Shown piece by piece: positions 60,861 to 64,000 of a DNA stretch of 64,000 nucleotides. Where the stretch lies: NCBI RefSeq assembly GCF_001649575.2, contig NC_051449.1, positions 23,859,954-23,923,953 on the forward strand, in the 5' to 3' direction. Position 1 is the stretch's first letter. Each line of letters begins with the position of its first letter. The stretch comes from Kryptolebias marmoratus (Eukaryota; Chordata; Actinopteri; Cyprinodontiformes; Rivulidae). Both the position numbers and the translations under genes were made by a program. The notes beneath the pieces are model-generated. The model was not told where the DNA came from. It was given only the letters and a program-made list of their open reading frames with translations, and did no database searches.

Positions 60861-60999
60861 GTGTTGTTTTGAAATTACTGTCTTCACATGTCACGTGTCT
60901 GTGAAGCTGAATCATTAGTCACACAACTGTGACAGTACAGAAACACATGCCGTTTCACTCATTCCTTTGGAAGCCGGAAAGATGGCTTCTTTTTTTTCC

Positions 61000-62990
61000 C
61001 CCAACCTTTATTTGGCTAACAGAATACACAAGTATGCATACAACAAATACAGGAGAAAAGAAACGGAACAAAATAAGAAAAAAATACTATACTTGCGAAT
61101 TTAGATGTGCCTTGGCCATTTTGATAAGTATATTCCATTGAAATTAGGTTCTGTCTGGGACAATAGGTGTCATATACTGTCCACGAGCCTTCTTTGGAAG
61201 CTAATTGGCTCAGGGGTTTAACTGTGATCACGAGCTGCAGAATGAATAAATATTTCCTGTTTTGTGTTTGATATTGCCACATCTCCATCAGACTCTTGCA
61301 CTCTGTCCAACTTGTGTCCTTGCAGCAATGTTGTACTAAATGCCCCATAAGACAATTCTCTTGTTTAATTATTTGAGTAAGTCTACCACTAGTTCAGAAA
61401 ATCCACCACACAGGTAAGACAGGATAAAAATGAACTAGATAAACACATATCTATTCATACAGCACATGTGCATGCATAAAATGTTACAACTTTACAGCAT
61501 AGCAGCTGTTTTAACAGCCTTTCTGTTCCTGAGGTGGTGCTCTAAAATATAATAAATTTAATTTTCAAAGAAGCAGAAAGAAAGTTTGCATTTCTGAAAA
61601 TAGAACTTGGAACATATGCCTTCCATCTCTTTTCTTTTTTTTTTTTTTTTGTATTTTGTAAACCCAAAAATAATGTCCTTAAGACAGAACACAAAGCAAA
61701 CCTACAGATATTCTGCCACAGTTTACAAGTTTGTCCACAAGACCAAAACATGTAAAAGACAGTCTCTGGTTGCATGTTACTAAAAGCACAATTAGTGTCT
61801 ATCCTTTTGAAATTTTAAGGGAAATGACTTGACCGGGAAAGAGATGAAGAATCCTGAAAGAAACTACTTTAATTTTATTGCCAAAAAGATGTTTATTAGG
61901 AAGAGTCCTTTTCCAGCATTTTGAGCAAAACTATTCCAAGTTACAATAATATACGGAATAGTGATGACGTTACTGAGGAATAAGTTGTGAACACGTTTTG
62001 TTTTTATAGGAAGCAGATGAAAAACATGGCTTTCTAACAGAAGTGTCAGTGGGATCGAGTGGAGGCGAACCAACAGCACATGAGGAAGTAGAAGCCTTAC
62101 AGAACATAACAACACTGGGTGGAACAGAAAGAAACTATAGCATACTGGTTTGGACACTCTGGGCTTATGAAGTGATTAGGGAATTCTTGATGACCAAATG
62201 ATTTGCCTTCTTTTTTAAACAGATGACTCACCATTAAAATATAATTCCTAAACAAACTGTCAAAATATAAAGATTTGTTTTTGTAACATCCTTATTGTTC
62301 CAAATTAAATATTTTGTCTGAGAGAAAGTATGCTTGTAAATAGGAGACAGGACCAATGATGCTTGTTTATAAAGTTTTGGGAGAGAAGCTGGAATCCATT
62401 TAGTATTCTAGTTACATGGTAAAATAAAAATCTATATTAGAGAAAACATAATTAGGGATGGGTGGCACAGCGGTGCAGTGGTTAGAGCTGTCACCTCTCA
62501 GCAAGAAGGTTGCGGAATTGCTTCCCGACCTGGGGCCTTTCTGGTTGGAGCTTACATGTTCTCCCTGTGTGCACATGTATTTACTCCAGGTACTCTGGTT
62601 TCCTCCCACAGACTAAAAACATGCATGTTAGGTTAATTGGTAACTCTAAAATTTTCCCTAGGTGTGAGTGAGAGTGTGAATGTTGTCTGTCTCATTTGTC
62701 TCTATGTGTCCCTGTGATGGACTTGCGACATGTCCAGGGTGTCCCCCGCCTCTCGCACAGTGACTGCTGGAGATAGACACCAGCTCCCTGTGACCTGGAA
62801 AGGAGAAGTGGGCAAAGAAAATGGATGGATGGATGAATGGATAATTAGGGATAAAATGCCAAATTAACGAAGGGTCTTTTATACAATGCCTAATCCAATT
62901 AATCTCAAAAGTGTTACTTATTGTGCTGAAATCAAAATAACTTAATCCCCCTTTGTTCTTATAAGTAATCACCCTGACAGCCTCCCTGAT
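61000..62990 (-). mobile_element. L1-type LINE ORF2 C-terminal region, interrupted by a SINE
   Basis: Minus-strand segments in order from 62972 down: KGGLSYFDFSTISNTFEINW, IRHCIKDPSLIWHFIP, a broken middle, then CAFSNMQPETVFYMFWSC near 61760 and SWTECKSLMEMWQYQTQN near 61300. This is the RT thumb and Cys-containing C-terminal region of L1-type elements. Stops, frameshifts and a SINE insertion make it inactive. Confidence 0.75.
62455..62850 (+). repeat. ATGG-tailed SINE, full length, nested in L1
   Basis: Head GGTGGCACAGCGGTGCAGTG (A-box-like) then GCAAGAAGGTTGCGGAATTG (B-box side diverged), core AAACATGCATGTTAGGTTAA, GTGATGGACTTGCGACATG and tail AAAATGGATGGATGGATGAA. L1 sequence resumes on both sides, so the SINE arrived later. 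Confidence 0.8.
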
Positions 62991-63040
62991 ATAAAGGGTT
63001 TTGCTGGAGGGATTTCAGTCTTTAGGTTCTCTGCTAGTAA

Positions 63041-63122
63041 CTACTGACGTCACGTGACGGTCTACAAGAGCCAATCAAATAATCGGTAGTCGTCACGAGG
63101 AAGGGACTTGTTGTATTTAAAG
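63041..63122 (+). promoter_or_regulatory. ifi30: ifi30-like promoter: CRE/CACGTG box, CCAAT, TATA-like
   Basis: TGACGTCA (63045-63052, a full CRE) overlaps GTCACGTGAC (63049-63058), an exact match to the published TFEB/CLEAR-type consensus of lysosomal genes. CCAAT lies at 63071-63075 and TATTTAAA at 63114-63121, 57 bases before the ATG. A CRE half-site (GTCGTCACG) lies near 63090. Spacing is that of a compact promoter; regulation by TFEB or CREB is inference. Confidence 0.6.
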
Positions 63123-63177
63123 CGTCAGTACGCGGTACAGGTCTGCTTCAGAGTCAAAGTTGACGACACTGTTCAAC

Positions 63178-63309
63178 ATGAATTTTCTTCTGCTGCTAAT
63201 CGTGACACTTTGGTTGAACTGTTCCCCCGGCGGCTGCTCTCCACCCTCTTCATGCCTCCTTCCACCAGGGAAGTGGTGCTCATCTTTCGACTCAGCCGTT
63301 CAGTGTGGG
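63178..63309 (+). CDS. ifi30: GILT (gamma-interferon-inducible lysosomal thiol reductase), first coding exon
   Basis: GILT reduces disulfides of endocytosed proteins in lysosomes to aid MHC II presentation. The ATG at 63178 opens MNFLLLLIVTLWLNC, a clear signal peptide. It is followed by CLLPPGKWCSSFDSAVQCG, which fits the saposin-A-type segment (C..PP..WC.S...A..C) found at the N-terminus of fish GILT. The exon is 44 codons, phase 0, donor GGTACG at 63310. The catalytic CxxC exon lies outside the window. Position just downstream of pik3r2, on the same strand, matches the mammalian order. The start is chosen over an upstream GTG-type frame extension because of the signal peptide and TATA spacing. 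Confidence 0.75.
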
Positions 63310-63356
63310 GTACGTTTCATTTATTCATTATCGCCCGCCGCCGAAAGGAGAAAGCG

Positions 63357-63412
63357 GACGGTAACGTTTTTGCTCGTGTCTGTTAGCAAAATATCTCACG
63401 AGCCATGTTGTT
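63357..63412 (+). repeat. repeat family F head fragment
   Basis: GGTAACGTTTTTGCTCGTGT and AGCAAAATATCTCACGAGCC, the head of family F, lie in ifi30 intron 1. A second scrap lies at 63725-63750 (ATATTGTTTTTGCCCGTGT). Confidence 0.5.
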
Positions 63413-64000
63413 TTTACCTTTTTACAAGTCGAGTTAGTAAACTCTTATTATGTTTCCACTTTCTGCTTTGGGAAAACAAAACTGTCCATTTCTTTATATA
63501 CTGCCCGCCCCAGTCATTGTTTAATGCGCGGGGGCTCTAACTATGTGCTATTCTTGCGGTATGTTTACTTTATCATTATTTTACAATTTCTCAGCGAAGT
63601 GCGAAGGATAATTTTAGCTGCAGTCGGGCGGGTAGGGGGAAGCAACACAGCAGCAATGAGGAAGTGAAATTAACTTAGTCAGATGATTTTTACCACCTGG
63701 TTGGCAAAACAAAAAAGGCGACGTGGACGATATTGTTTTTGCCCGTGTCTCTGTGTGAGTGTGTTACCCAGTGGCGTCACTAGGCCTGTTATATAAAATG
63801 TTTTCAAGCCCCCCTAAATAATTTTGGTAATTATTTAGTATATATATTTTTTTTACAAAAATTCCATATAATGTGGCCAGAATATGAGTTTAAATAAATA
63901 ACCATATATTATTTCATTATTAACTCAAATATATGATCATAAATCTGTCAGTTTTCTTTTTCTTTACAGTGTAAGGTAGAGATCCTCTTTGGTGCGTCGT
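63413..64000 (+). other. ifi30 intron 1, possible exon at the window edge
   Basis: No repeat dominates. At 63961-63969 TCTTTACAG resembles an acceptor, and the 31 bases after it stay open in the phase left by exon 1, but the peptide does not match GILT convincingly. Too short to decide. Confidence 0.25.

Noticed and set aside
63108..63386. Alternative 92-codon frame overlapping ifi30 exon 1
   Set aside because: It lacks a signal peptide and family match and runs through the ifi30 donor; the other frame carries the GILT features.

Overview
This window is a stretch of a bony-fish (teleost, probably percomorph) nuclear genome. It is AT-rich, with split genes using GT/AG introns, and crowded with repeat types typical of teleosts: Tc1/mariner, hAT and piggyBac-like DNA elements, L1-type and RTE-type LINEs, and tRNA-headed SINEs ending in ATGG-type tails. 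No operons, ribosome binding sites or CRISPR arrays are present.

The main gene is a complete plus-strand pik3r2, the p85-beta regulatory subunit of class IA phosphoinositide 3-kinase. Fifteen coding exons between 19313 and 44661 splice in consistent phase to 2172 nt, giving 723 residues plus a stop codon. Domain order is SH3, BH/RhoGAP-like, nSH2, iSH2 coiled coil, cSH2. A probable untranslated first exon ends at 5712, making a 5' intron of about 13 kb. A second untranslated segment probably begins at 18834 and runs into the first coding exon.

At the right edge (63178-63309) lies the first coding exon of an ifi30-like gene (GILT, lysosomal thiol reductase). Its compact promoter holds a CRE overlapping a GTCACGTGAC box, a CCAAT box and a TATA-like element. 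PIK3R2 and IFI30 are also tandem neighbours in mammals, so the order supports both calls. The rest of ifi30 lies beyond the window.

Layout: 1-5300 is non-coding with an L1 remnant (1866-3050), an LTR-like repeat with an internal minisatellite (3480-4250) and a possible small acidic exon (4600-4756). 5300-5712 is the pik3r2 promoter and first exon. 5713-18833 is the long 5' intron, with a Gypsy gag scrap, an RTE LINE, LINE tails, GCTA-rich arrays and a local duplication. 19313-44661 is the coding body; its introns hold a Tc1 copy, SINEs, a nested element containing a 664-base assembly gap, and a MADF-domain scrap. 44662 onward is 3' UTR and intergenic DNA with Tc1/mariner, hAT and piggyBac-like elements and two minus-strand L1 copies, up to ifi30.

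I found no new gene system. The observations most worth checking are the ifi30 promoter motif, a perfect T-MARE palindrome inside a dispersed GCTA-array repeat in a pik3r2 intron, a nested hAT MITE with an exact 8-bp target duplication, and an 83-bp TTAA-flanked mini-element.
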